Source: Sphingomonas sp. J315
GTDB taxonomy: Bacteria; Pseudomonadota; Alphaproteobacteria; Sphingomonadales; Sphingomonadaceae
DNA: 64,000 nucleotides
Assembly (NCBI RefSeq): GCF_024666595.1
Contig: NZ_CP088296.1
Location: 1,426,001-1,490,000 of the forward strand
Direction: 5' to 3'
Shown here one piece after another: positions 46,376-54,708 of this stretch. The notes beneath the pieces are model-generated. The model did not search any database and was not told the DNA's origin. It was given only the letters and a program-made list of their open reading frames with translations. Made by a program: the position numbers and the translations under genes. Every line of letters begins with the position of its first letter. Positions within the stretch are counted from its first letter, which is position 1.

Positions 46376-47050
46376 AATGTCTTCGTGTCCCCCGCGCGGC
46401 GGTGCCGTCAGGCGGTAAACTGCGCCCGCCACTGCCCATCCCGCCATCGTCACGACGCCGAAGACGAGGTTCGCGACCACCCTGAACTCGATCGATTCAT
46501 ATTCGATGCCCTGGTCTAGAATGATGGTGCCGAACATCCCGACGAGCAGCGCAACGATCGGGAACAGCAGGATCGCATGCACGACCACGAGCGGCCACGC
46601 CGACCGGCGCGTGCGATGCCAGCTTCCGACGATGCTGTCGATCGGACCGGTGCGCTCAACCGCTGCCATCCCGATCGCTGCCGAAGTCCGGGCCGCCAGA
46701 TAGAGACCCGGCAGCAGCAACAGGAAATAGCCCAATCCGCAAATCAACCAGATCCCGAACTGCAGCCCGATCACGGTAAACGGCGCAACCACGCCGCCGA
46801 CCCACCCACCGCCCACATCGCCAAAGGCCTGGCGGAACAGGAGATATTGCAACAAGCCCTGCAGAAGTACGGGCGCGATCAGCATCGTGGCTTGCGCACT
46901 CCATGATTCGTCGTGATCCTCGATCCAGATCCCGAACACCACATAGATTGCGGTCGCGACGATGAAGGCCAGTGCGTGCGCCCCGATCAGCGCCGAGGCT
47001 TCGCCGAGAACTTCCGCAATCTCCAGCCGATTCGAATCATCGATACTCAC
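46367..47050 (-). CDS. Polytopic membrane protein, YciC/glycerophosphodiesterase-membrane-domain type
   Basis: 227 residues with six hydrophobic segments (AHALAFIVATAIYVVFGIWI, ATMLIAPVLLQGLLQYLLF, FTVIGLQFGIWLICGLGYFLLLLPGLYLAART, AWPLVVVHAILLFPIVALLVGMFGTIIL, VVANLVFGVVTMAGWAVAGAVY). The central GLGYFLLLLPGLYLAARTSAAIGMAAVE matches the DUF975/YciC-like membrane family (LPGxxL motif). Starts at ATG 47050, overlapping the dprA stop (ATGA). Role unknown. Confidence 0.75.
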   Translation of the reverse strand: MSIDDSNRLEIAEVLGEASALIGAHALAFIVATAIYVVFGIWIEDHDESWSAQATMLIAPVLLQGLLQYLLFRQAFGDVGGGWVGGVVAPFTVIGLQFGIWLICGLGYFLLLLPGLYLAARTSAAIGMAAVERTGPIDSIVGSWHRTRRSAWPLVVVHAILLFPIVALLVGMFGTIILDQGIEYESIEFRVVANLVFGVVTMAGWAVAGAVYRLTAPPRGGHEDIFA

Positions 47051-48132
47051 CGCAAACTGACCCGCCCGCCGGCATGCCGCTCCAGCCGTCCGGCGAGTTC
47101 GAGTTCGAGCAGCACCAGCTGCACCGCCGCGCCGGGCAGGCCCGACTGACGGATCAGCTCGTCGACGGGCACCGGGACCGGGCCGAGCAACCCCTCTACC
47201 CGGTCACGCCCGGCGGCATCGGGCTCCACCGGGGGCTCCGTGCCGAAGCCGGAAACCGGCGCGCGGACCGCGCGCGGATCGATCGGGCGGATCATTTCAA
47301 GGATGTCATCGACGCCCTGCACCAACGTTGCGCCCTCGCGGATCAGCAGGTTGCAGCCCTGTGCGCGCGGATCGAGCGGCGAACCGGGGACCGCCATCAC
47401 CTCCCGCCCCGCCTCAGCCGCGATGCGCGCGGTGATCAGCGATCCGGAGCGCGGCGCGGCCTCGACCACCACCGTGCCATGCGCCAGCCCCGCGATGATG
47501 CGGTTGCGGGAGGGGAAGTGGCGGGCGAGCGGTTCGGCCCCCGGCGGCTGTTCGGCGATCAACAGGCCCTGATGCGCGACCCGTTCCTGCAACTCGGCAT
47601 TTTCGGGCGGAAAGGCGATGTCGATCCCACTGGCGATCACGCCCGCGGTTCCGCTGGCGAGCGATCCGACATGTGCCGCAGTGTCGATCCCGCGCGCGAG
47701 ACCCGAAACCACGGTCACACCCGCCTCCCCCAATCCCTGAGCCAGCTGGCGCGCGAAGCGACAGGCAGCGGCCGAAGCGTTGCGCGCGCCGACCATCGCG
47801 ACACAGGGCCGGAACAACAGGCCGGTATCGCCGCGCACGATCAGTGCGGGCGGGGCGTTTTCCAGCTCCGCAAGCAAGGCCGGATAATCGGGATCGTCGA
47901 GGAACAGATAACGTGCACCAAGCCGTTCCACCGTTGCCAGCTCACGCCGGGCGAGCGTGGGATCGGCGAGCGTCGGGGCCGCGCCGCCACCGCACGACGC
48001 CAGTCCGGGCAGCGCGTCGAGCGCGGCCTGCGCATCGCCGAAGCGCGCAATCAGCTGGCGATAGGTGACCGGCCCGATGCGCGGCGACCGGATAAGGCGA
48101 AGTCGGGCGAGGCGCGCGGCCTCATCAGCCAT
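47047..48132 (-). CDS. dprA: DNA-processing protein DprA
   Basis: 361 residues. N-terminal helical part (RLIRSPRIGPVTYRQLIARFG), a Rossmann-type DprA core (VAMVGARNASAAACRFARQLAQGLGEAGVTVVSGLARGIDTAAH; FPSRNRIIAGLAHGTVVVEAAPRSGSLITARIAAEAGREVMAVPGSPLDP) and a C-terminal winged-helix-like domain (DELIRQSGLPGAAVQLVLLELELAGRLERHAGG). It loads RecA onto incoming single-stranded DNA in natural transformation. Overlaps plsY by 8 bases upstream and the membrane gene downstream. Confidence 0.95.
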   Translation of the reverse strand: MADEAARLARLRLIRSPRIGPVTYRQLIARFGDAQAALDALPGLASCGGGAAPTLADPTLARRELATVERLGARYLFLDDPDYPALLAELENAPPALIVRGDTGLLFRPCVAMVGARNASAAACRFARQLAQGLGEAGVTVVSGLARGIDTAAHVGSLASGTAGVIASGIDIAFPPENAELQERVAHQGLLIAEQPPGAEPLARHFPSRNRIIAGLAHGTVVVEAAPRSGSLITARIAAEAGREVMAVPGSPLDPRAQGCNLLIREGATLVQGVDDILEMIRPIDPRAVRAPVSGFGTEPPVEPDAAGRDRVEGLLGPVPVPVDELIRQSGLPGAAVQLVLLELELAGRLERHAGGRVSLR

Positions 48133-48730
48133 GCTTGCGCCCGATGCGCGGTTCGGTCCCGGCGAGCAGCCGCTCGATATTCTCGCGATGCTTCCACAGC
48201 ACGATTGCCGCGAGCGCGACGAGCAGCATGGTGAGATCGAAACGGTCCATCAGCGCAGCGCTGACCGGTGCGCTCATCGCCGCAACCATCCCGGCGACCG
48301 ATGAAATGCGGAGCAGCGCGAGCAGCCCGAGCCACACCGTCGCAAAGACCAGGCCGCAAGGCCAATGGAGCGCGAGGACGATGCCCATCAGCGTCGCGAC
48401 GCCCTTGCCCCCCTTGAACTTCAGCCAGACCGGATAGCAATGGCCGACAAACGCCCCGGCCGCGGCGAGCACGCCAAGGCCCGGCCAAAGTGCCTCGACG
48501 ATCCACACCGCCGCCGCACCCTTGAGCATGTCGAGCAGCAACGTCGCCGCCGCCAGCCCCTTGCGTCCCGTGCGCAGGACGTTGGTCGCGCCGATATTGC
48601 CCGATCCGATCTGGCGCAGGTCACCGGCCCCGGCGATCCGGGTCAGGATGACCCCGAACGGGATCGAGCCGAGAAGATAGCCGAGCGCGATGGCGAGCAC
48701 CGGCGCGAAATTGGCGAGTTGCGTCTGCAT
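48125..48730 (-). CDS. plsY: Acyl-phosphate glycerol-3-phosphate acyltransferase PlsY
   Basis: 201 residues from ATG 48730 with five hydrophobic segments and the three PlsY motifs: GSIPFGVILTRI, DLRQIGSGNIGATNVLR and GHCYPVWLKFKGGKGVATLMG. It transfers acyl from acyl-phosphate to sn-1 of glycerol-3-phosphate, the first step of phospholipid synthesis. The longer frame upstream to 49657 runs through murI in antisense and is not coding. Operon plsY-dprA-membrane protein. Confidence 0.96.
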   Translation of the reverse strand: MQTQLANFAPVLAIALGYLLGSIPFGVILTRIAGAGDLRQIGSGNIGATNVLRTGRKGLAAATLLLDMLKGAAAVWIVEALWPGLGVLAAAGAFVGHCYPVWLKFKGGKGVATLMGIVLALHWPCGLVFATVWLGLLALLRISSVAGMVAAMSAPVSAALMDRFDLTMLLVALAAIVLWKHRENIERLLAGTEPRIGRKHG

Positions 48731-48799
48731 GAGTCCCCTTGCTTGGACAAAGGCTAGGTGCTTCGGTAAGCGCACGCAACAATCTCGATCAGCGGACGC

Positions 48800-49597
48800 A
48801 TGTGCATGGCCGACACCCGGCCCCTTCTCTTTTTCGATTCGGGCGTGGGCGGGCTGTCGGTACTGGCACCGGCGCGCGTTCTGCTGCCGCATGCGCCTCT
48901 GGTCTATGTCGCCGACGTCGCCGGTTTTCCTTATGGGACGCGCAGCGAAGGGGAGATCGCCGCGCGCGTCCCGGCGCTGCTGGGGCGGCTGGCGGAACGC
49001 TACAAGCCGCGCCTGATCGTGATCGCATGCAACACCGCATCGACCATCGCGCTGACCCATGTCCGCGCCGCACTCGACGTGCCGATCGTCGGCACCGTCC
49101 CCGCGATCAAGCCCGCCGCCGAACTTTCGCGGACGCGGGTGATCGGCGTGCTCGGGACCCAGGCAACGGTGCGCCAGCCCTATGTCGACGATCTGACCGC
49201 ACGCTTCGCCGCCGATTGCACCGTGCTGCGCCACGGGAGCGCCGAACTGGTCGAGCTGGCCGAAGCGAAATTGCGGGGCGGGACGAGCGATCCGTCGCGG
49301 TTTCGCGCGGTGCTGGCCGGGCTGATCGACCAGCCGGGCGGAGATCGCATCGATGTGATCGTCAACGCCTGCACCCATTTCCCGTTGGTCGAGGCCGAAC
49401 TTGCAGCGGTTGCACCGCATCCGCTGCATTTCGTCGATGGCGGGCCGGGAATCGCACGGCGCATCGCCCACCTGACGCAGGGACAGGAATGGCCGACCAG
49501 CCCCACCCCCGGCATCGCGGTGTTCACCGCGACGCCCGACCCCGCGCTGATGCCAGCGGTCGCCACCTACGGCCTGGATCGGATCGAGACGCTGTGA
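48800..49597 (+). CDS. murI: Glutamate racemase
   Basis: 265 residues (start ATG 48800, or ATG 48806). Asp/Glu racemase motifs: FDSGVGGLSVL, AGFPYGTRS, the first catalytic Cys in IACNTASTIAL, GTVPAIKPA and the second in VNACTHFPLVE. It supplies D-glutamate for peptidoglycan. The stop overlaps the GTG of the next gene (GTGA), so a polytopic membrane protein is co-translated. Confidence 0.95.
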   Translation: MCMADTRPLLFFDSGVGGLSVLAPARVLLPHAPLVYVADVAGFPYGTRSEGEIAARVPALLGRLAERYKPRLIVIACNTASTIALTHVRAALDVPIVGTVPAIKPAAELSRTRVIGVLGTQATVRQPYVDDLTARFAADCTVLRHGSAELVELAEAKLRGGTSDPSRFRAVLAGLIDQPGGDRIDVIVNACTHFPLVEAELAAVAPHPLHFVDGGPGIARRIAHLTQGQEWPTSPTPGIAVFTATPDPALMPAVATYGLDRIETL

Positions 49598-51264
49598 TTC
49601 TGCGCCGCGAGCTTGCCTGGGTCGCGCTCGCCTGGCTTGCGGCGATGCTGATCGCATTCCGCGATCCGGTGTTGAGCGGGTTCGACCTGGGCTTTGGCGA
49701 TCGCGCCGACGGGATCATCGAGATCAGCCTGCTCGAACATTGGCGCAACGTGCTGATGGGGGCATCGGCGTGGAACCAGCCGATCTATTTCCACCCGCAT
49801 CCCGGCACGCTGGGCTATAATGACGGCTATTTCCTGTTCGGCCTCGTCTATTCCTTCTGGCGGATCTGGTTCGACCCGTTCCTTGCCGACACGCTCAACG
49901 CCGCGACATTCAAGACGATCGGCTTTGTCGCAAGCTGGTGGCTCGTCCGCCGGACCCTCGGCTGGCAGGCGCCGGTCGCGCTGCTGGTCGCGGCGCTGTT
50001 CACGATCAACAATGCAATGGCGCTCCAGGCAGTGCATGCCCAGTTGCAGAGCATCGCGCTGTTGCCCGTGGCGATCATCCTGGCGATCGATGCCGTGCGC
50101 GCGGAGGTGGCGGGGCGGCGCACCAGGGCACGGATTTCCGGCGTCCTGCTCGCACTGCTGCTCGCCGCATGGCTGATCACCGGCTTCTACATGGCGTGGT
50201 TCACCATCTGGTTCGGCTGCGTGTTCGTCGCGTGCTGGCTGGTTTCGACAGGCAACTGGCGTCCCGTCGCCGCGCTGTCGCTGGCCCGCGCCCATATCGG
50301 CACACTCGCCATCTGCGGGGTCGTCTTCGCCGTTGCCGTGCTGCCCTTTCTGTCGGTCTATCTCGCCAAGGCGGGGGAGACGGGCGGGCATGGCTATTGG
50401 AAGATGCTGGGCTATCTCGTCACGCCTATCGACCTGATCAATACCGGCCCCGACAATCTCCTGTGGGGCTGGATCCAGCGCGCGTTGCGGGCGCTGCTCG
50501 GCCTGTTCGCGCCCGATCCCGATGTTGCACGCCGTGTGTTCGGCGGTGAGCATGAATCGGGCTTCCCGCTTCTGCTGTTCGTGCTGGTCGCGGTGGCGGC
50601 GTGGCGCGTGTTGCGGCGACGCATCCCCGCCGATCCCGTGCTGTTCGCCTTTACCCTGGCGGTCGTCGTCAGCTGGGCGCTCACGCTCCAGCTGTGGGTC
50701 GTATCGCCCTGGGGTGCGGTGTTCCACCTCGTCCCCGGCGCGAAGGGGATGCGGGTCGTGCTGCGCTACCAGGTCTTTCTGGTGCTGCCGGTACTGCTGC
50801 TCGTTGCCGCAGTCTGGCGCGATCGACTGATCGCGTTGCTCGATGCGAAGCGCCTCGTCGCGCTCGCGCTTGTCGGCGTGTTGCTGGCCGAACAGCTCAA
50901 TGGCTTTTCCGCCGCCCAGCTCAGTCGAAACGCCTATTGGGAGCCGCTGACCCGGGTGCCGCCGCCACCGTCGGGCTGCCGCGCCTTCTACGCGGTGCAG
51001 ACGCGCGTGGGCGAGCCGCTGTACCGCAGCGCGGCGATGCACGCGAAACACCCGCATAACGACGATTCGATGCTGCTCGCCCAGCTATGGCAGGTGCCGA
51101 CGCTGGGCGGATATTCGACCTTTCAGCCGAAGGACTGGGTGTTCGCCGATCCGCTGGCCAGCGACTATGACATGCGGGTGGCGGGCTATATCGCCGCGCA
51201 CAGGCTGACCGGCGTGTGTCGGCTCGACATGCGCCAGCCGCAACCGTGGCGGCGCGTCAGCTGA
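49594..51264 (+). CDS. Polytopic membrane protein, glycosyltransferase-C-like
   Basis: 556 residues from GTG 49594, coupled to murI. About ten hydrophobic segments; after the first, a luminal-type loop with acidic residues and aromatic patches (DPVLSGFDLGFGDRADGIIEISLLEHWRNVLMG, SAWNQPIYFHPHPGTLGYNDGYFLFGLVYSF). This resembles the GT-C fold of lipid-linked sugar transferases. The C-terminal 90 residues are soluble, with a Cys-containing SGCRAFYAVQTR and HPHNDDSMLLAQLWQVPTLGGYSTFQ. Donor and acceptor unknown; the link to cell-wall synthesis comes only from its neighbour. Confidence 0.8.
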   Translation: MILRRELAWVALAWLAAMLIAFRDPVLSGFDLGFGDRADGIIEISLLEHWRNVLMGASAWNQPIYFHPHPGTLGYNDGYFLFGLVYSFWRIWFDPFLADTLNAATFKTIGFVASWWLVRRTLGWQAPVALLVAALFTINNAMALQAVHAQLQSIALLPVAIILAIDAVRAEVAGRRTRARISGVLLALLLAAWLITGFYMAWFTIWFGCVFVACWLVSTGNWRPVAALSLARAHIGTLAICGVVFAVAVLPFLSVYLAKAGETGGHGYWKMLGYLVTPIDLINTGPDNLLWGWIQRALRALLGLFAPDPDVARRVFGGEHESGFPLLLFVLVAVAAWRVLRRRIPADPVLFAFTLAVVVSWALTLQLWVVSPWGAVFHLVPGAKGMRVVLRYQVFLVLPVLLLVAAVWRDRLIALLDAKRLVALALVGVLLAEQLNGFSAAQLSRNAYWEPLTRVPPPPSGCRAFYAVQTRVGEPLYRSAAMHAKHPHNDDSMLLAQLWQVPTLGGYSTFQPKDWVFADPLASDYDMRVAGYIAAHRLTGVCRLDMRQPQPWRRVS

Positions 51265-51267
51265 TCG

Positions 51268-51435
51268 TCAGCGGAGCGGAATCGCGGGGGTCGCCGCCAT
51301 CGTCTTGACCCGCTGCGCATAGACCTCCGCCATTGCCAGGTGCGCATGGCGCGCGCCCGCATCGTCGGCGCGTTCGGCGCGTTCGCGCTCGGCACGCTCG
51401 CGCTGTGTGTAGTAATCGACGTCCGTCTGCGACAT
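51268..51435 (-). CDS. Small (55-residue) hypothetical protein
   Basis: From ATG 51435 with a GGGAGATCAAGG ribosome binding site 1 base away; ends TGA at 51268. Sequence starts MSQTDVDYYTQRERAERERA and continues with ERADDAGARHAHLAMAEVYA, ending in AIPLR. It is highly charged in the first half, with Arg/Glu/Ala repeats typical of a helix or coiled coil. The frame has a good site, no rare features and an N-terminus resembling small sphingomonad proteins with an RERAER helix. No function known. Confidence 0.7.
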   Translation of the reverse strand: MSQTDVDYYTQRERAERERAERADDAGARHAHLAMAEVYAQRVKTMAATPAIPLR

Positions 51436-51603
51436 CCTTGATCTCCCAATTCTGCGTTCAGCGGGAGCGCGATGGTCTCTCAGCTGCGGAAATGCCCGGA
51501 GTCCCGTTCCACAGTGCCCGGACCTATAGCAGATTTCGCCCGTCGAGTCCTGATCTGGGGCAAGCGCCGGCGTAACGAAGAGTCGATCACGATGATCAAA
51601 AGT

Positions 51604-51618
51604 TAGGGCATTGCCCTA
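51604..51618 (+). promoter_or_regulatory. TAGGGC-ATT-GCCCTA palindrome upstream of hemA
   Basis: Perfect 6-bp arms TAGGGC (51604-51609) and GCCCTA (51613-51618) around ATT, 37 bases before the hemA start. Placed where an operator or a 5'-UTR element would act; the regulator is unknown. Confidence 0.4.
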
Positions 51619-51654
51619 GTGGCGCAGCGCTCGAAAAATCGCTAACGGGTCAGA

Positions 51655-52896
51655 ATGACCAGCGAGGCACCCCCGCGCGCGGTAGATTATTCGCGCGTAT
51701 TCAACCAGGCGATCGACCGGCTTCATGCCGAAGGACGCTATCGCGTCTTCATCGACATTCTGCGCAACAAGGGGATGTTCCCCAATGCGCGCTGCTTTGC
51801 CGGGCATAACGGGCCAAAGCCGATCACCGTGTGGTGCTCGAACGACTATCTCGCCATGGGCCAGCACCCCAAGGTGATCGCAGCGATGGAAGAGGCGCTG
51901 CACGACGTGGGTGCGGGTTCCGGCGGCACGCGCAACATCGGCGGCAATACCCATTATCACGTCCATCTCGAGGCCGAGCTGGCCGACCTTCACGGCAAGG
52001 AAGCGGCGTTGCTGTTCACCAGCGGCTACGTCTCGAACGAGGCGACGCTGTCGACGCTGGCCAAGGTGCTGCCCGGCTGCATCATCTATTCGGACGAGCT
52101 CAACCATGCCTCGATGATCGCGGGCATTCGCAATTCGGGGTGCGAGAAGCGGGTGTGGCGGCACAATGACCTCGACCATCTCGAGGAGTTGCTCGCCGCC
52201 GACGATCCATCGGTGCCGAAGCTGATCGCGTTCGAGAGCGTCTATTCGATGGACGGCGACGTCGCCCCGCTCCACGCGATCTGCGACCTGGCCGACAAAT
52301 ATAACGCGCTGACCTATCTCGACGAAGTGCACGCGGTCGGCATGTATGGCGCGCGCGGCGGCGGGATTTCGGAGCGCGACGACGCGGCATCGCGGCTGAC
52401 GATCATCGAGGGGACTTTGGGCAAGGCATTCGGGGTGATGGGCGGCTATATCGCTGCAGATCGCACCATTGTGGATGTGATCCGCAGCTATGCGCCCGGT
52501 TTCATCTTCACCACCTCCCTCTCGCCGGTGCTGGTCGCCGGTGCGCTGGCATCGGTGCGCCACCTCAAGCAATCGAGCGAGGAGCGCGACGGGCAGCAGG
52601 CAGCGGCGGCGAAACTGAAGACGATGTTCGCCGATGCCGGCCTTCCGGTGATGGACAGCGTCACGCATATCGTCCCGCTGATGGTGGGCGATCCGGTTCG
52701 CGCCAAGAAGATCAGCGACATCCTGCTCGCCGAATACGGCGTCTATGTTCAGCCGATCAACTATCCGACCGTTCCGCGCGGTACGGAACGGCTGCGCTTC
52801 ACCCCCGGACCGGCGCATGACGAAGCCATGATGGCGGAACTGACCGGGGCTCTGGTCGAGATCTGGGAACGGCTGGAACTGCGTGCGGCAGCCTGA
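51655..52896 (+). CDS. hemA: 5-aminolevulinate synthase
   Basis: 413 residues of the alpha-oxoamine synthase family: [20 protein letters not shown], the substrate loop [61 protein letters not shown] and the PLP Lys in [17 protein letters not shown]. It condenses glycine and succinyl-CoA to 5-aminolevulinate (the C4 route), the first step of heme synthesis; presence of this form supports an alphaproteobacterium. A palindrome lies upstream and a strong hairpin follows. Confidence 0.97.
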   Translation: MTSEAPPRAVDYSRVFNQAIDRLHAEGRYRVFIDILRNKGMFPNARCFAGHNGPKPITVWCSNDYLAMGQHPKVIAAMEEALHDVGAGSGGTRNIGGNTHYHVHLEAELADLHGKEAALLFTSGYVSNEATLSTLAKVLPGCIIYSDELNHASMIAGIRNSGCEKRVWRHNDLDHLEELLAADDPSVPKLIAFESVYSMDGDVAPLHAICDLADKYNALTYLDEVHAVGMYGARGGGISERDDAASRLTIIEGTLGKAFGVMGGYIAADRTIVDVIRSYAPGFIFTTSLSPVLVAGALASVRHLKQSSEERDGQQAAAAKLKTMFADAGLPVMDSVTHIVPLMVGDPVRAKKISDILLAEYGVYVQPINYPTVPRGTERLRFTPGPAHDEAMMAELTGALVEIWERLELRAAA

Positions 52897-52911
52897 TGCG
52901 TGGCGTTTCCT

Positions 52912-52936
52912 CCCGGTGCCGCGCCCCGGCACCGGG
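52912..52936. terminator. Bidirectional terminator hairpin after hemA
   Basis: Perfect 9-bp arms CCCGGTGCC (52912-52920) and GGCACCGGG (52928-52936) with a GCGCCCC loop, flanked by TTCCT and AAGGG. Lies between converging hemA and SDR genes. Confidence 0.6.
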
Positions 52937-52954
52937 AAGGGATAACGTTAAGAA

Positions 52955-53848
52955 TCAGCGCGCGACAGCGACCGCCGCAACATTGACTCCCGCAGCTTCC
53001 AGCTCGCGTTCGGCCTGCGTGAAGCCATAGGCCGGAACGATCTCGCCCGCACGATCGCTCGCTTCGGCCCAGCGCGCGGCGAGCTGCTCCCCCGCATCCG
53101 CGCCGCCGCCGATCTGGATGCCATCGGTCAGCGTCACATTGGCAGTCGCGAAATGCCCCGCGCCAGCGCACAGGATCGCGCGGGTCGGCGCGTCCTCACC
53201 TACCAGAGCGAGCAGGCCGGGGCTGACCAGCGCCGGGTCAAGGGCGGCAAGGCTCGCATCCGACAGCACGCCTTCAGTCATGCCCGTCGCCGCAGTCGGC
53301 GCGAGGCAGTTGACGCGGATGCCGTATTTCTCGCCCTCGATCGCCAGCGTCTGCATCAGCCCGACCAGCGCCATCTTCGCAGCGCCGTAATTGGCCTGGC
53401 CGAAATTGCCGTAGAGCCCTGAGGACGAGGTGGTCATCACGATGCGGCCATAGCCCTGTCCGCGCATGATCTCCCACACCGCCTTGCTCGCAATCGCCGC
53501 GCCCATCAGATGCACGTCCACCACCAGCCGGAAATCGTCCATCGTCATCTTGGCGAAGCTCTTGTCGCGCAGGATTCCGGCATTGTTGACCAGAATGTCG
53601 ATCCGCCCCCAGGCATCAATGGTCGATGCGACGATGTGCGACACCGCCCATTCGTCGGTGACCGAACCGGCCAACGCCAGCGCCTTGCCGCCCTGCGCCC
53701 CGATCTCGGCGGCGACGCGCTGCGCCGCGTGTTCGCTGAGGTCGTTGACGACCACCCGCGCGCCCTTGCCCGCGAGGTAGAGCGCATGCGCGCGCCCCAG
53801 CCCGCCACCGGCTCCGGTAACGATCGCAATCCGGCCTTCGAGCGACAT
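52955..53848 (-). CDS. SDR-family NAD(P)-dependent oxidoreductase
   Basis: 297 residues from ATG 53848 (GGGAGATGG upstream; ATG 53863 is possible). Classical short-chain dehydrogenase: cofactor loop IAIVTGAGGGLGRAHALYLAG, NNAG in LVNNAGILRDKSFAKMTMDDFRLVVDVHLMG, catalytic Ser in TTSSSGLYGNFGQANYGAAKMAL (Tyr-x3-Lys). The sequence is close to the hydroxyacyl-CoA dehydrogenase part of multifunctional peroxisomal enzymes (INGRD-like), so a role oxidising a 3-hydroxyacyl-CoA fits the neighbouring acyl-CoA ligase. Extra C-terminal tail of about 50 residues. Confidence 0.88.
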   Translation of the reverse strand: MSLEGRIAIVTGAGGGLGRAHALYLAGKGARVVVNDLSEHAAQRVAAEIGAQGGKALALAGSVTDEWAVSHIVASTIDAWGRIDILVNNAGILRDKSFAKMTMDDFRLVVDVHLMGAAIASKAVWEIMRGQGYGRIVMTTSSSGLYGNFGQANYGAAKMALVGLMQTLAIEGEKYGIRVNCLAPTAATGMTEGVLSDASLAALDPALVSPGLLALVGEDAPTRAILCAGAGHFATANVTLTDGIQIGGGADAGEQLAARWAEASDRAGEIVPAYGFTQAERELEAAGVNVAAVAVAR

Positions 53849-53895
53849 TGAACCATCTCCCATAATATTCGCTAACGCGTGAGTGAATGTCTTGA

Positions 53896-54708
53896 CTAGG
53901 GGTAAACCCTCGTGATCGGCAAGGCTAGCCCCTGCCCCGCCCCCCGGGTTTCGCAGATCTGGCGAAAACCGGCGGCCATGAATGCAGCCATGCGTTCCTT
54001 GACTGCCGCAAAATCGTTGGACCGACACAAGCCACCCGACAGCTTGTCGATGCGTCCCGTACGCGCCAGCGTGACCATCAGCGCGCCAGTCACGAAGTGA
54101 TAGCCCCAGAAAATATCCTCTTCGGCACAATCGGGCAGCGCTTTTTTCAGCAGGCCGATCAGACGCAGGACAACGGGATCGAAATGCGCGTCCATCAGCT
54201 CGGCACCCCATTCGGGCGTGTTCGCCACCAATGCACCGAGCGCGCCGTAATTCTTCCAGCCCTCGCCGCCCTCGATATAGAGGTCGAGATCGGTGTCCAG
54301 AAAGGCGTGGAGCGCACCTTCCAGCGTCGGCTTGCCGCCGGTCGCGGCGTCGTATTCGTCGAGCGCGCGCAGCCGCCGTTCGCTGGTCACCACCGCGCGA
54401 CGGGCGAACACCGCGTCGAACAGCTTCTTCTTGTCCTCGAAATAATAGTTGAGCAGCGTGTGGTGCACGCCGACGCGCTTGGCGACGTCCTTGAGCGTCA
54501 CTCCGTGCAGCCCGTGCTTCGAGAACAGATACTCCGCCTCGTCGAGGATCTGCTCCATCGTCTCCGCGCGCTGTTCAGCCTTGGTCGAGCGGCGGCGCGG
54601 CTTGGGCTTGTCGGGCGTCTGTTCCGGCACTGGGCGTTCTTCCCCCTGTTGCCCGGACGCGGACGGATCGCCGCGCGCCGGGTCGAACAAGGTCTCAAGC
54701 GCTTCCAT
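53896..54708 (-). CDS. TetR-family transcriptional regulator
   Basis: 270 residues from ATG 54708, overlapping the ligase 3' end by 14 bases. N-terminal basic, Pro-rich leader, then the TetR helix-turn-helix (QRAETMEQILDEAEYLFSKHGLHGVTLKDVAKRVGVHHTLLNYYFEDKKKLFDAVFARR) and a helical ligand domain. Likely represses the esterase/ligase/MFS cluster in response to a CoA ester or its free acid. A start at 54783 would extend into the ligase frame. Confidence 0.9.
   Translation of the reverse strand: MEALETLFDPARGDPSASGQQGEERPVPEQTPDKPKPRRRSTKAEQRAETMEQILDEAEYLFSKHGLHGVTLKDVAKRVGVHHTLLNYYFEDKKKLFDAVFARRAVVTSERRLRALDEYDAATGGKPTLEGALHAFLDTDLDLYIEGGEGWKNYGALGALVANTPEWGAELMDAHFDPVVLRLIGLLKKALPDCAEEDIFWGYHFVTGALMVTLARTGRIDKLSGGLCRSNDFAAVKERMAAFMAAGFRQICETRGAGQGLALPITRVYP

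Noticed and set aside
48739..49593. Long N-terminal extension of the membrane protein at 49594
   Set aside because: The extension runs through murI in another frame and reads as Arg/Ala-rich noise; GTG 49594 is coupled to the murI stop.
51186..51449. 87-codon minus-strand frame rich in Arg/Trp covering the small gene region
   Set aside because: Shadow frame; the 55-codon frame at 51268-51435 has the ribosome binding site and sensible composition.
52955..54211. Long N-terminal extension of the SDR protein to 54211
   Set aside because: It crosses the TetR gene in a different frame; the SDR motif begins right after ATG 53848.
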